Source of the DNA: Acetobacteraceae bacterium
Lineage (GTDB): Bacteria > Pseudomonadota > Alphaproteobacteria > Acetobacterales > Acetobacteraceae
Assembly (NCBI GenBank): GCA_003506895.1
Contig: DNXO01000093.1
Span: forward strand, 1-27,456
Length of the DNA: 27,456 nt
Reading direction: 5' to 3'
In this document: in pieces, positions 7,708-15,707 of the stretch
Numbering within the stretch: position 1 is the first letter of the stretch
How the letters are laid out: each line of letters begins with the position of its first letter
The notes under the pieces: model-generated
What the model saw: only the letters and a program-made list of their open reading frames with translations
What the model was told of the DNA's origin: nothing
The model's database searches: none
Translations under genes and position numbers: made by a program

Positions 7708-9278
7708 TGAGCGCCGCACTTCAACTCGCCTATCCCGACGAAGCGGATCAGCAGGCACTCGCGCCCGGCCAGGCGTCGCTGCTGCATTTCCTGACCTGCG
7801 GTTCGGTGGACGACGGTAAGTCAACTTTGCTCGGTCGTTTATTGTTCGATTCCAATGCGGTGCTGGACGATCAGCTCTCCGCGCTGGACCGGGACTCGCG
7901 GCGCTTCGGCACCCAGGGCGAGGCGCGGGATTTCGCGCTGCTGGTCGATGGTTTGTCGGCGGAGCGGGAGCAGGGGATCACCATCGATGTCGCGTATCGG
8001 TATTTCTCGACCGCCCGGCGATCGTTCATCGTGGCAGACACGCCCGGCCATGAACAGTACACCCGCAACATGGCGACCGGCGCCTCAACGGCGGAGCTGG
8101 CCATCATCCTGATCGACGCCCGCAAGGGCGTACTGCCGCAGACCCGCCGCCATTCTTATATCGTTTCGATGCTGGGCGTACGCAACGTCGTGCTGGCGGT
8201 CAACAAGATGGACCTGGTGGGTTTTTCCGCTGACGTCTATCAGCGCATCATTGAGGACTACCGCCGGGCGGTCGCGTCGCTTGGTTTCACCTCGATCGTT
8301 TCCATTCCGATCTGCGCCCGCGATGGCGACAACGTGGCCAGCGTGTCCGGCCAGACGCCGTGGTACAGCGGTCCGGTGTTGTTGGATTATCTGGAAACGG
8401 TGTCGGTGGACGCACAGCCGGATGCTGATCACGGCTTCCATTTTCCGGTGCAACTGGTCAACCGTCCCAATCTGGATTTCCGCGGCTATGCCGGCACCGT
8501 CGCCAGCGGCGTGGTTCGCGCCCATCAGCCGGTCAGGATCCTGCCGAGCGGGCAACTGACCCGGATCGAGAGCATTGTCACCGCGGACGGAGCGTTGGAA
8601 GCGGCCTCGGCCGGTCAGGCGGTGACGCTGACCTTGACCAGCGAAGTCGATGTCTCGCGTGGGGATGTCATTGTCGCGGCGGACGATGCGCTGGCCCCGG
8701 CCACGGCAGTGACTGCCCGCCTGCTGTGGATGGTAGCGGACTCGCTGACTGTTGGGCAGACACTTCTCGCCAGGATTGGCACCGCCAGCGCCAATGCTCG
8801 GGTCGCCCGGATTCACCATGCCATCGATATCCACAGCTTCCAGGCGCACACGGCGTCCAGTCTGGGCATGAACGAGATCGCAGTGGTGGAACTGACGCTC
8901 GACAAGAAGCTGGTCAGCACCGACTATGCCAGCGACCGGACGCTCGGTGCGCTGATTCTGGTGGATCGGATGACCAACCAGACCGTGGCGCTGGGGGTCG
9001 TTGAGCCGGCTCCTGGCCAGCCTGCCAGAGAGGTCAGCCAGGATCCTGGCGGGACAGTCGCCCCTAAGCGCGCGCCAGGTTGGCAGGCAGCCATTGTTCG
9101 GGTGCTGGGCGCGGCTGTGTTGGGGCTTCTGGTCATCGCGTTGTCGGGCGGCTGGCTGCTCGCGACCGTGGTGGCCGTGGCGGAGGTCGGGATAAACCTG
9201 CTGATCGGTTGGGCGGTGTGGGGCGCCTGGAAGCCAGGGGTGACAGCCGCGGCGGACAACGATGCGGTTAAGGTATGA
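7707..9278 (+). CDS. cysN: Sulfate adenylyltransferase subunit 1, CysN, with C-terminal membrane hairpin
   Basis: This 523-residue protein begins with the GTPase subunit of ATP sulfurylase. It shows G1 GSVDDGKS (32-39), the switch segment EREQGITIDVAYR (86-98), G3 DTPGH (111-115) and G4 NKMD (166-169), followed by EF-Tu-like beta-barrel domains to about residue 430. Many alphaproteobacterial CysN proteins continue into an APS kinase (CysC), but this one does not. After a linker it carries a hydrophobic region (about 461-508), probably two membrane helices, whose GGWLLATVVAVAEVGINLL part resembles the DUF2061 pattern. That assignment is by eye and uncertain. The tail could anchor ATP sulfurylase to the membrane next to the exporter encoded downstream. 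The stop overlaps the exporter start (ATGA). Confidence 0.93.
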   Translation: MSAALQLAYPDEADQQALAPGQASLLHFLTCGSVDDGKSTLLGRLLFDSNAVLDDQLSALDRDSRRFGTQGEARDFALLVDGLSAEREQGITIDVAYRYFSTARRSFIVADTPGHEQYTRNMATGASTAELAIILIDARKGVLPQTRRHSYIVSMLGVRNVVLAVNKMDLVGFSADVYQRIIEDYRRAVASLGFTSIVSIPICARDGDNVASVSGQTPWYSGPVLLDYLETVSVDAQPDADHGFHFPVQLVNRPNLDFRGYAGTVASGVVRAHQPVRILPSGQLTRIESIVTADGALEAASAGQAVTLTLTSEVDVSRGDVIVAADDALAPATAVTARLLWMVADSLTVGQTLLARIGTASANARVARIHHAIDIHSFQAHTASSLGMNEIAVVELTLDKKLVSTDYASDRTLGALILVDRMTNQTVALGVVEPAPGQPAREVSQDPGGTVAPKRAPGWQAAIVRVLGAAVLGLLVIALSGGWLLATVVAVAEVGINLLIGWAVWGAWKPGVTAAADNDAVKV

Positions 9279-10063
9279 ACCCGTTCGCGGCCATCGACCC
9301 GCTGTATATGCTGGCAGGATTTTTCGTGGGCCTGCTGGTCGGCCAGACCGGCGTGGGCGGCGGGTCGCTGATGACGCCCATTCTGGTGCTGGGGTTCGGC
9401 GTGCATCCGGCGACGGCGGTGGGGACCGATCTGCTGGTCGCCGCCGCGACCAAGACGGTTGGCACGATGGTCCATGGGCTGAACCACACAATCGATTGGC
9501 GGATTACCGGACGTCTGGCCGCTGGCAGCGTGCCGGCGACACTGCTGACCTTGGTGGCGATTTCGCACTTTGACATCCCCGGGCCCGGCGGCGGCCGGAT
9601 CATCTCGCTGGCCCTGGGCGTCATGTTGTTGCTCACGGCGCTTTCGCTGGTTTTCCGGCGGCGCTTTCTGGCCTTCGCCGGACCCAGCCTCGAAAGCCTT
9701 AATTCGGCGCACTCCGCGGTGTTGACGATCCTGACGGGGGCATTGCTGGGCGTCTTCGTCACGATTTCCTCGGTCGGGGCAGGGGCGTTGGGGGGCACGG
9801 CCCTTCTATTGCTTTATCGGAGAACACCGATGGCGGTGATCGTCGGGTCCGACATCGCCCACGCCGTGCCGCTTACGCTGCTGGCCGGCATCGGTCATTG
9901 GTGGATCGGTTCGGTTGACTGGCCGTTGCTGACCTCGCTGCTGAGCGGGTCCATCCCCGGTATCATCCTTGGCAGCTACCTGTCCGCCTATATTCCGGAC
10001 TTTGCGCTGCGTCCGATCCTGGCAGCGACCCTGGCTTTGGTCGGGATGCGACTGGCTTTCTAA
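9275..10063 (+). CDS. TauE/SafE-family sulfite exporter-like permease
   Basis: This 262-residue membrane protein has about eight helices arranged as two repeats. The N-terminal repeat carries the family hallmark GLLVGQTGVGGGSLMTPIL with PATAVGTDLL, and the second repeat carries GVFVTISSVGAGALGGTALL followed by VGSDIAHAVPLTLLAG. These are typical of TauE/SafE proteins, several of which export sulfite or organosulfonates. It is the last gene of the cysH-cysD-cysN run and its ATG overlaps the cysN stop by four bases. The likely job is to expel excess sulfite made by CysH; uptake of a sulfur anion is the alternative. The sequence does not settle the direction or substrate. Confidence 0.9.
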   Translation: MNPFAAIDPLYMLAGFFVGLLVGQTGVGGGSLMTPILVLGFGVHPATAVGTDLLVAAATKTVGTMVHGLNHTIDWRITGRLAAGSVPATLLTLVAISHFDIPGPGGGRIISLALGVMLLLTALSLVFRRRFLAFAGPSLESLNSAHSAVLTILTGALLGVFVTISSVGAGALGGTALLLLYRRTPMAVIVGSDIAHAVPLTLLAGIGHWWIGSVDWPLLTSLLSGSIPGIILGSYLSAYIPDFALRPILAATLALVGMRLAF

Positions 10064-10220
10064 CGCCCGCAAGCAACGCAGTCCGCGTTACACTCACTTC
10101 GAGGCCGCGGCCACGGAATTCTCCCAATTGCTCAATCATCCGGACTGATACATGGTTTCGTCGGATCAGGTGATACCCTGGACGCTTTGGATCGGTTAAC
10201 AGTTGGGCATTGATACGACG

Positions 10221-10856
10221 ATGACACTTGAAGTGATCGGATCGGGTTTCGGCAGGACTGGCACGATGTCGCTCAAGCTCGCGCTTGAGCAACTAGGCTT
10301 CGGTCCTTGCCACCACATGGACGAAGTTTTCAAGAGACCGGAACAGGTGCCGCTGTGGCGTGCGGCCGTGGACGGTCAGACCGTGAACTGGGATTCGGTA
10401 TTTGCTGGTTTCCGCTCCCAGGTCGATTGGCCGGGCGCCCATTTCTGGAGGGAACTCGCCGCCGCCTACCCCAATGCGAAAGTGATTCACACGGTGCGGC
10501 CGGAAGATCAATGGTGGACGAGTTTCTCCGGGACAATCGGCACTTTGCTGACGACTTATGAAGACAAACCCCTGCCTCCCCATATCCGCTCCATGATGGA
10601 CATCAGCGTGGATATCGTCGGATCGCGGACATTTGGCGGCCCTATTAACGACCGAGAGTCCGCACTGGCTGCCTACCGTGCCCGTACCGAAGACGTGCGA
10701 TCAACGATCCCGCCGGAACGTCTGCTGGTATTCGATGTCGCGGACGGCTGGGGACCGCTATGCGGCTTTCTGGGGGTGCCGACACCATCGACAGCTTTCC
10801 CCCGGACTAATTCAACCGAGGCGTTCTGGAAGCTCGTCAACGGTTCGCCGAGCTGA
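10221..10856 (+). CDS. Sulfotransferase family protein
   Basis: This protein of about 211 residues has the N-terminal 5'-phosphosulfate-binding loop GSGFGRTGTMSLKLALE (7-23), the AKVIHTVRPEDQWWTS segment that contacts the 3'-phosphate, and the C-terminal GWGPLCGFLGVP pattern. Together these place it in the Sulfotransfer_4-type family of bacterial P-loop proteins. The frame can be extended to a TTG at 10203, but ATG 10221 gives the usual start two residues before the first beta strand; neither has a good ribosome binding site. It lies 157 bases after the exporter gene on the same strand and may be transcribed separately. A true sulfotransferase needs PAPS, yet no APS kinase is in the window. 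Acceptor unknown. Confidence 0.85.
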   Translation: MTLEVIGSGFGRTGTMSLKLALEQLGFGPCHHMDEVFKRPEQVPLWRAAVDGQTVNWDSVFAGFRSQVDWPGAHFWRELAAAYPNAKVIHTVRPEDQWWTSFSGTIGTLLTTYEDKPLPPHIRSMMDISVDIVGSRTFGGPINDRESALAAYRARTEDVRSTIPPERLLVFDVADGWGPLCGFLGVPTPSTAFPRTNSTEAFWKLVNGSPS

Positions 10857-10874
10857 ATCGCCGATTGCCCGGCT

Positions 10875-10893
10875 GGCGGCTCCCGGCGCCGCC
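10875..10893. terminator. GC hairpin between convergent genes
   Basis: GGCGGC (10875-10880) pairs with GCCGCC (10888-10893) across a seven-base loop, exactly where the sulfotransferase gene and the opposing hydrolase gene meet. There is no T-run on either side, so this is at best a weak bidirectional terminator. Confidence 0.25.
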
Positions 10894-11621
10894 TACGGGT
10901 TGATCCCTGGCGTCAGCCTGAATATCCGGCGTTCCCGCGACCCGTGCTTCAGAAAGTGGTCCTCGCCGGAGATGAAATCGCCTTTCGCGACGGCATCGGC
11001 GACGTCCTGGTGGCGTCGCAGGTAGAATCCTTCGTCGAACGGGTCCTGGTCGGCGGGCTGGCCTTCGGCGACGCTTCGGCAGAATGCGCCGATCCTTTCA
11101 GCGGCGGCGTCCCAATCCTTCGGCGAAAGATGGAGTTCGTGCTGGCCATTGAGGAAGCGCACTCTCACGGATGGTGAGAGTGGGTAGTTCTCGGTCAGGT
11201 CAATCCCTCCGTAGGCATCTTCGACGCCCTGCAAGATCAGCGTGGGCGTTCTCGTTTGGGCGAGATGCACAAACCGTCCCGTGTCGAGCTGGCGATTGGG
11301 TTCCCGGAACGGGTAACCCAGGCATATCACCGCGGCCACCTCTCGCCGTGCCGCGAACAGTGTGGCAACCCGGGCGCCGGATGATCGTCCGATCAGGATG
11401 GTCCGTCGCGCGCCTTCCCCGGCGGGCAGGACTCGATCCAGCATTGCCAGCCGGTGCTCGATATCCGCGTTGAAGCTATCCGCCTGCGTGAGATGAAGCA
11501 GTTCCCCTTGGCCGATCAATCGAGAGGCCAAGGAGCCTAACCGGTTGAAAAGAGCCGGCTCGATGTGGGGTGTTAGTGGATAAGAATCGCCAGAAAGGAA
11601 AAATATGGTGTCAAACATCAT
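10893..11621 (-). CDS. Alpha/beta hydrolase-like protein with C-terminal tail domain
   Basis: With the ATG at 11621 the protein has 242 residues. The first 185 look like a small alpha/beta hydrolase: nucleophile elbow GRSSGA (Ser80), an acid in LILQGVEDAYGG (Glu134/Asp135) and a histidine in NGQHELHL (161 or 164), so a full triad is possible. The fold resembles the Tex30/KANL3-like dienelactone-hydrolase group. Residues about 195-236 form a separate tail, FDEGFYLRRHQDVADAV followed by GDFISGEDHFLKHG, like a short module seen at the ends of unrelated alphaproteobacterial proteins. The frame extends to a GTG at 11711, but those extra codons are AT-rich at third positions and look non-coding. 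Substrate unknown. Confidence 0.72.
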   Translation of the reverse strand: MMFDTIFFLSGDSYPLTPHIEPALFNRLGSLASRLIGQGELLHLTQADSFNADIEHRLAMLDRVLPAGEGARRTILIGRSSGARVATLFAARREVAAVICLGYPFREPNRQLDTGRFVHLAQTRTPTLILQGVEDAYGGIDLTENYPLSPSVRVRFLNGQHELHLSPKDWDAAAERIGAFCRSVAEGQPADQDPFDEGFYLRRHQDVADAVAKGDFISGEDHFLKHGSRERRIFRLTPGINP

Positions 11622-11996
11622 CCGCGGCCGATGGTGTTTCAGTTTGAAAATATTAGAGGCAAGACGCACGGCTAGTGCTCCGGGGTGCTGGCGGGGAATC
11701 GCGGAATGCACATGACCGTCACATTATCTCCGACTATCGGGCAAAGTGTGTCACCGTCTTGGCCCAGCGATGGGTCACCGGGCGGCACCTCCCGGCATAG
11801 CTGACGTTTCGAACCGGATGGCCGTAAGCGTAGCCCTCATGCTGGAGGATTGCCGGGCCGGTTTGCGCCGGCGAACGGCGGTTGGGCCGCCTGCATACGT
11901 CGGTTCGGTAAATCGTATTGAACATTGCGGGTTTCGCTGCTCGGGTTTCCGGTCCAATGCATTCAGACCTGCTGTACCGGAGGAGAGGGGGGCAGA
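11622..11996. other. Intergenic region between hydrolase and tRNA-Phe
   Basis: The region upstream of the hydrolase contains a moderately AT-rich stretch (11580-11660) that may hold its promoter. A minus-strand frame through the tRNA gene is a translation of the tRNA itself and not a gene. TCCGGT (11948-11953) and ACCGGA (11976-11981) could form a weak stem downstream of the tRNA, but without a T-run. I see no integrase, attachment-site duplication or other gene. Confidence 0.4.
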
Positions 11997-12072
11997 TGGT
12001 GCCCAGGGGCGGAATCGAACCACCGACACTGCGATTTTCAGTCGCATGCTCTACCAACTGAGCTACCTGGGC
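11997..12072 (-). tRNA. tRNA-Phe (anticodon GAA)
   Basis: Read on the minus strand, this 76-base gene starts with the acceptor arm GCCCAGG at 12072. It continues with a D-arm (AGCTCAGTTGGTAGAGC), the anticodon stem-loop CGACTGAAAATCG with GAA at the centre, the T-arm GGTTCGATTCC, and the closing CCTGGGC arm at 12001-12007. The discriminator A and an encoded CCA end occupy 12000-11997. All stems pair and the length is canonical, so phenylalanine is the confident assignment. I see no direct copy of its 3' end nearby that would mark an integrated element. Confidence 0.97.
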
Positions 12073-12169
12073 ATCGCCCGGTCACCGCGGTGACCGTGTT
12101 GGAGGCGGGTGATTAGCCCATGACCGTCCGGCGATCAACCCTCGATCAAGCGGTTCCGGCGCATTCTTT

Positions 12170-12352
12170 TCAGGCCGCGTCAGGTGACGGTGGTGGGTCC
12201 TCGTCCAACTCGGCCGGCGGGCCGGGAATTCGATAAACGCCGGTCAGCCAGCGGCCGAGATCGACCTCTTGGCAACGGGGTGTGCAGAATGGCTTGTTCG
12301 CCTCGGAAGACCGGCGGCCGCAGATCGGGCAGGTGGGTGGTGTTTTAGCCAT
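12170..12352 (-). CDS. yacG: DNA gyrase inhibitor YacG
   Basis: This 60-residue zinc-finger protein has the complete family signature: CPICG (8-12) and the second cysteine pair at 23 and 27, followed by VDLGRWLTG. YacG binds GyrB and inhibits gyrase in E. coli; the zinc ion holds the small fold together. The C-terminal tail is acidic and proline-rich. It is the last gene of the infA-maf-rng-yacG block, and its ATG overlaps the 3' end of the RNase gene by eight bases, so translation is probably coupled. Confidence 0.95.
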   Translation of the reverse strand: MAKTPPTCPICGRRSSEANKPFCTPRCQEVDLGRWLTGVYRIPGPPAELDEDPPPSPDAA

Positions 12353-13445
12353 TGTCCTTCTCCAGCACCCAGACCGTTGCCGGCAGGGATGGATCCGATT
12401 TCAGTGTCACCTGCCGGCCGGTGCGCCGTGCAAGATCGGGCAGCGCGACCGGATCTGCCTGCAACGCAGAGACGACGGCCGGGTTTGTCCGAATCGCCGG
12501 CAGGCCGCGCGGGTCCTGATGGAACGCCGCGATGACCGCCCGCAGCGCCGCCAGACCCGCCGCCAGCGGCCCAGCCAACAGCTCGTGCAACGGCGGATGA
12601 ATGCGCGGCCGAACGATCTCCGCCAGCCCCAGGGCGGTGAACCCGAGGAACCGGGGATGCAGCGGATCGCTGGCCAGGGCGGCGGAGAAATCCGGCCCCA
12701 GCGCCGCCCGCTTGCGCGGCGACAATCCCGCCAGATCGACCACGATCGCGCCTGACAGGTTTCGCAGCCTTATCTGTTCCGCCAATGGCGGCAAGATCGC
12801 ACGATTCACCGCCTGATGACGCACCTTGGCGGCCGCCGATCCCGCCAGGCTGCCGCCGGCATCGACGTCGATCGCCACCAGCGCCGGAGTCGGCCAGACC
12901 GACACGGATGCACCGCCCGGCAGGTCCACTTCCGAACGGGCCAGCGCGTCGATCGCTTCGGCGACATCCTCATCGAACACCCCGGATGCGACGGTCACAC
13001 GCGCCCCCAGACGCAGCGTCGCGGCCAGAGCCGCGTCGTCCACGATCACTGGTGCGCTGGGAAAACGGGCGGCCAGACGGGCAACGGGATCGGGGCCGCG
13101 TTGCAGCAGCGCCACGGATCCGGCGCTGACCGGGTCCACATGCCGAGCGGACAGGCGCGGGCCTTTAGTCCCCTGGGCGGCTCTGGTGACGCGGACGGCC
13201 AACATCGTCCCCGAGGTCAGGCCCTTCGCGCCTTCGCTTTCGGGCAGGAAGCCCTCGGCGCCGGCAATGGCGACGAAGGCGCCGGCCATGCCGGGCACCT
13301 GGGCGATGATGCGGCCGTGGTGGATGTCGCCGACTCCGTCGGGGGCGCCCGGACGCCACAGGACGTAGTCGATCAGGCGGTTGTCATCGACGACCGCGAC
13401 CTGGGCCTCACCCGGGCTGGTGGCGACTCGGATGGAGACGCTCAC
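12345..13445 (-). CDS. Ribonuclease E/G family protein, short form
   Basis: This 366-residue protein has an S1-type RNA-binding segment near residues 35-95 (IHHGRIIAQVPGMAGAFVAI) and a reduced RNase E/G catalytic domain. The metal-binding aspartates appear in ALVAIDVDAGG (Asp193) and GAIVVDLAG (Asp237), 44 residues apart, as in RNase E. The CxxC zinc link and the long C-terminal scaffold of RNase E are absent, and it is shorter than RNase G (about 490). The first strand is divergent (DVDAG rather than DxNSG). The frame extends to a TTG at 13457, but GTG 13445 gives a four-base overlap with the maf stop and is preferred. It is third in the infA-maf-rng-yacG block. Confidence 0.86.
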   Translation of the reverse strand: MSVSIRVATSPGEAQVAVVDDNRLIDYVLWRPGAPDGVGDIHHGRIIAQVPGMAGAFVAIAGAEGFLPESEGAKGLTSGTMLAVRVTRAAQGTKGPRLSARHVDPVSAGSVALLQRGPDPVARLAARFPSAPVIVDDAALAATLRLGARVTVASGVFDEDVAEAIDALARSEVDLPGGASVSVWPTPALVAIDVDAGGSLAGSAAAKVRHQAVNRAILPPLAEQIRLRNLSGAIVVDLAGLSPRKRAALGPDFSAALASDPLHPRFLGFTALGLAEIVRPRIHPPLHELLAGPLAAGLAALRAVIAAFHQDPRGLPAIRTNPAVVSALQADPVALPDLARRTGRQVTLKSDPSLPATVWVLEKDNG

Positions 13446-14035
13446 GGCACCTGCCAACCATGCCCTCGCAGCAACTGCGCCGTTTCAAACAACGGCAGGC
13501 CGACGACGGCGGAGTAGCTGCCGGACAGGAAGCGAATGAAGCTGGCGGCATGGCCGTTGATCGCATAGCCGCCGGCCTTGCCCTCGCCCTCGCCGGTCGC
13601 GATGTAGTGTTCGATCTGCGCGTCGGTCAGGCGGTTGAAGGTCACGGCGCTTTCGACCACGCGTTCGGTGACCCGCCCGTCCGGCGCGGCCAGGACGATC
13701 GCGGTCAGCACGCGATGGCGGCGGCCGGACAGCAAGGCCAGGCAGGACCGAACCTGTGCCGCGTCCTCGGCTTTGGGCAAGATACGCCGGCCGGCGGCCA
13801 CGACGGTGTCGGCGGCCAGCACAAGATGGTCCACCGACGGCACGGCAGCCGCCTTCTCCCTTGCCATGCGTTCGGCATAGAGGCGGGGTTGCTCGTCTTT
13901 GGCGGGCGTTTCGTCGATCTCGGGGGAGACGACCTGATCCGGCACGAGGCCGATCTGCTTCAGCAGCATCAGTCGTCGAGGGCTAGAGGAAGCCAGGATC
14001 AGCGGGAGCGGTTTTACCCCGCTGGATTCGCGCAT
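13442..14035 (-). CDS. maf: Maf-family nucleotide pyrophosphatase
   Basis: This 197-residue cytoplasmic protein carries the Maf signature: LILASSSPRRLMLLKQIG at 12-29, the conserved EID segment after VVSPEIDETP, ADTVV with the catalytic Asp and the C-terminal GYAINGHAASFI motif. Maf proteins hydrolyse non-canonical or surplus nucleoside triphosphates (dTTP/UTP or m7GTP, depending on the subgroup). The subgroup is not assigned here. The ATG overlaps the infA stop as TAATG, and the TGA overlaps the GTG of the RNase gene, so it is coupled on both sides. Confidence 0.94.
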   Translation of the reverse strand: MRESSGVKPLPLILASSSPRRLMLLKQIGLVPDQVVSPEIDETPAKDEQPRLYAERMAREKAAAVPSVDHLVLAADTVVAAGRRILPKAEDAAQVRSCLALLSGRRHRVLTAIVLAAPDGRVTERVVESAVTFNRLTDAQIEHYIATGEGEGKAGGYAINGHAASFIRFLSGSYSAVVGLPLFETAQLLRGHGWQVP

Positions 14036-14253
14036 TACTTGAAGCGGAAGGTGATGCGGCCCTTGGACAGGTCGTACGGCGTCATCTCGACATTCACGCG
14101 GTCGCCGGCCAGAACGCGGATGCGGTTCTTGCGCATCTTGCCGCTGGTGTGGGCGAGAATGCTGTGTTCGTTGTCCAATTTCACCCGGAACATGGCGTTG
14201 GGCAGAAGCTCCATCACCGTGCCGCTGAATTCGATCATATCTTCTTTTGACAT
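14035..14253 (-). CDS. infA: Translation initiation factor IF-1
   Basis: This 72-residue protein is a single S1/OB-fold domain and matches bacterial IF-1 over its whole length: MSKEDMIEFSGTVMELLPN at the start, HTSGKMRKNRIRVLAGDRV in the middle and DLSKGRITFRFK at the end. IF-1 binds the ribosomal A site with IF-2 and IF-3 during initiation. The start is preceded by AAGGGG at good spacing. It is the first gene of the coupled infA-maf-rng-yacG block, an arrangement common in alphaproteobacteria. Confidence 0.98.
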   Translation of the reverse strand: MSKEDMIEFSGTVMELLPNAMFRVKLDNEHSILAHTSGKMRKNRIRVLAGDRVNVEMTPYDLSKGRITFRFK

Positions 14254-14283
14254 CAGGCCCCTTGGTACTGTTGATTCGGCGGG

Positions 14284-14312
14284 AACATGATGATCGCGGG
14301 CTTGTAGGTCAA
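14284..14312 (-). promoter_or_regulatory. Possible sigma-70 promoter for infA operon
   Basis: On the minus strand TTGACC (14312-14307) is followed after 17 bases by CATGTT (14289-14284), about 30 bases before the infA start. The -35 box matches well and the -10 matches three of six bases. This is the only reasonable promoter I see in the short gap upstream of infA. Confidence 0.3.
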
Positions 14313-14405
14313 GTCAGGTGTCGCGGTTCCGCCCTGGCCCGCGGCGGTTTTGACGGTGCGTGACGGCAAAACGGGCACAGGTAACAGGCGGCCTGACCGC
14401 GTTTG

Positions 14406-15458
14406 TTATCCGCGATGCTCACGGAACAAACCGAGCTTCTCCTGCGCTGTCCGATCCGAATATCCGAACAGCACGAGGTCGCTGTCCGCCTTCAGCACCA
14501 GTTCGCGCCACGAGGGCACGACCACGGTATCCCGCTCGCGCAGGGGGATGTCCTTCCCGTCTACTTGCGCTGTCCCGCTGCCTTCGACGACGACAAAGAT
14601 CGTCCCGTCCGTCGAAAGCCGCGGGCGCGAGCTAAACCCGCCGGGCAAATGCCGCACGTGGGCCGAGATCGTGGGCATGACCGCGCCGCCATCGGCGGGG
14701 TTGGTGAACTCAAGTGCATAACCGAAATGTGGATCCGGCTCACCCGATCGAGTGAGATAGTCCAGGCTCTCCCGCCACTCCGCGTAGGGGTAATGGAATA
14801 GCGGCTGGCGGCCCGCGCGCCGGTCGGTCGGCGTGCCGCGCATCGGGCGCATGTTGCGGCCATAGCGCATCGCGGTGTCGCCGGGAGGCACGGTTTCGGG
14901 ATGCGCGGACTGTGGCAGATGCTCCGCGAAGCTGGCGTCGAAGTGCATCACCGTTGGGATGTCCAGACCGTCCAGCCAAATCATCGGCTGAGAGGATGTG
15001 TTGCCGTGGTCATGCCACTGCCAGCCCGGGGTCAGGACCAGGTCGAACGGACGCATGACCGCTTTCTCGCCATCGACGGCGGTGAAGGCGCCTTCGCCTT
15101 CCATCACGAACCGCAGCGCGCATTGCGCATGGCGGTGGCAGGGCGCGATTTCACCCGGAAGGATCAGTTGCAGGCCGGCGTAAAGGCTTGAGGTGACCGA
15201 CGACGAACCTGGCAGACCGGGGTTCTCCATGATCAGCACCCGCCGTTCCGCCTGGGCGGCACTGATCAGGTCTCCGGCGCGCAGCAGATAATCGCGCGCA
15301 TCGGCGTAGGTCCAGCGATGGGCCTGCGCCGGCGAACGGGGCTTCGGCGTCACCAACGCGGCGAGCACCTCCCACAGCGGATACAGGCTGCGCGGTTCCA
15401 TCTCCGCATACAGCGCCTTCAACTGGGTTGTCGCGTCGTTGCTCAGCGCGGCGGACAT
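14406..15458 (-). CDS. Gentisate 1,2-dioxygenase
   Basis: This 350-residue bicupin enzyme opens the ring of gentisate (2,5-dihydroxybenzoate) to maleylpyruvate using Fe(II) and oxygen. The N-terminal cupin shows the iron ligands in CHRHAQCALRFVMEG (His108, His110) and WHDHGN (His149), with GEGAFTAVDG between; the second cupin (about 255-340) is FVVVEGSGTAQVDG and keeps the fold. Length and motifs fit gentisate dioxygenase better than 1-hydroxy-2-naphthoate or salicylate dioxygenases, which share the family. ATG 15458 is chosen because AGGGAGG lies five bases upstream; an ATG eight codons earlier (15482) lacks this. It lies near a salicylate 5-hydroxylase-like oxygenase, whose product would be its substrate. 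The next pathway enzymes (isomerase, hydrolase) are not in the window. Confidence 0.9.
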   Translation of the reverse strand: MSAALSNDATTQLKALYAEMEPRSLYPLWEVLAALVTPKPRSPAQAHRWTYADARDYLLRAGDLISAAQAERRVLIMENPGLPGSSSVTSSLYAGLQLILPGEIAPCHRHAQCALRFVMEGEGAFTAVDGEKAVMRPFDLVLTPGWQWHDHGNTSSQPMIWLDGLDIPTVMHFDASFAEHLPQSAHPETVPPGDTAMRYGRNMRPMRGTPTDRRAGRQPLFHYPYAEWRESLDYLTRSGEPDPHFGYALEFTNPADGGAVMPTISAHVRHLPGGFSSRPRLSTDGTIFVVVEGSGTAQVDGKDIPLRERDTVVVPSWRELVLKADSDLVLFGYSDRTAQEKLGLFREHRG

Positions 15459-15463
15459 GGCGG

Positions 15464-15470
15464 CCTCCCT
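15464..15470 (-). promoter_or_regulatory. Ribosome binding site fixing the gentisate dioxygenase start
   Basis: AGGGAGG on the minus strand lies five bases before ATG 15458. It supports this start over the upstream in-frame ATG at 15482. Confidence 0.6.
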
Positions 15471-15707
15471 CGTGGTGGACATCGTACTTGCCGGGTAATC
15501 TATACCTCGGCGGCCCGCGTGGTCGAGGGAGCGGTGCGATGGTCTGATCCGGCGCCCCAACCGTTAGGGACGGGCATGTGTGCTGTAGGCGCGTATTGCT
15601 GCGTCGGTGGCATGCTGCTGAGCCGGTGGCATGGCGGCGTGCACGCCGTGAATGTGGCATCTGCCCGCCGCATCGCCTTGGCATCCCGGGCTGCGATCGC
15701 TGTTTTG

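Noticed and set aside
10075..10089. AACGC/GCGTT stem after the exporter gene as a terminator
   Set aside because: Only five base pairs and no T-run.
11734..12057. 107-codon minus-strand frame across the tRNA-Phe gene
   Set aside because: Most of its N-terminal half is a translation of the tRNA itself, a common false gene, and it has no family resemblance.
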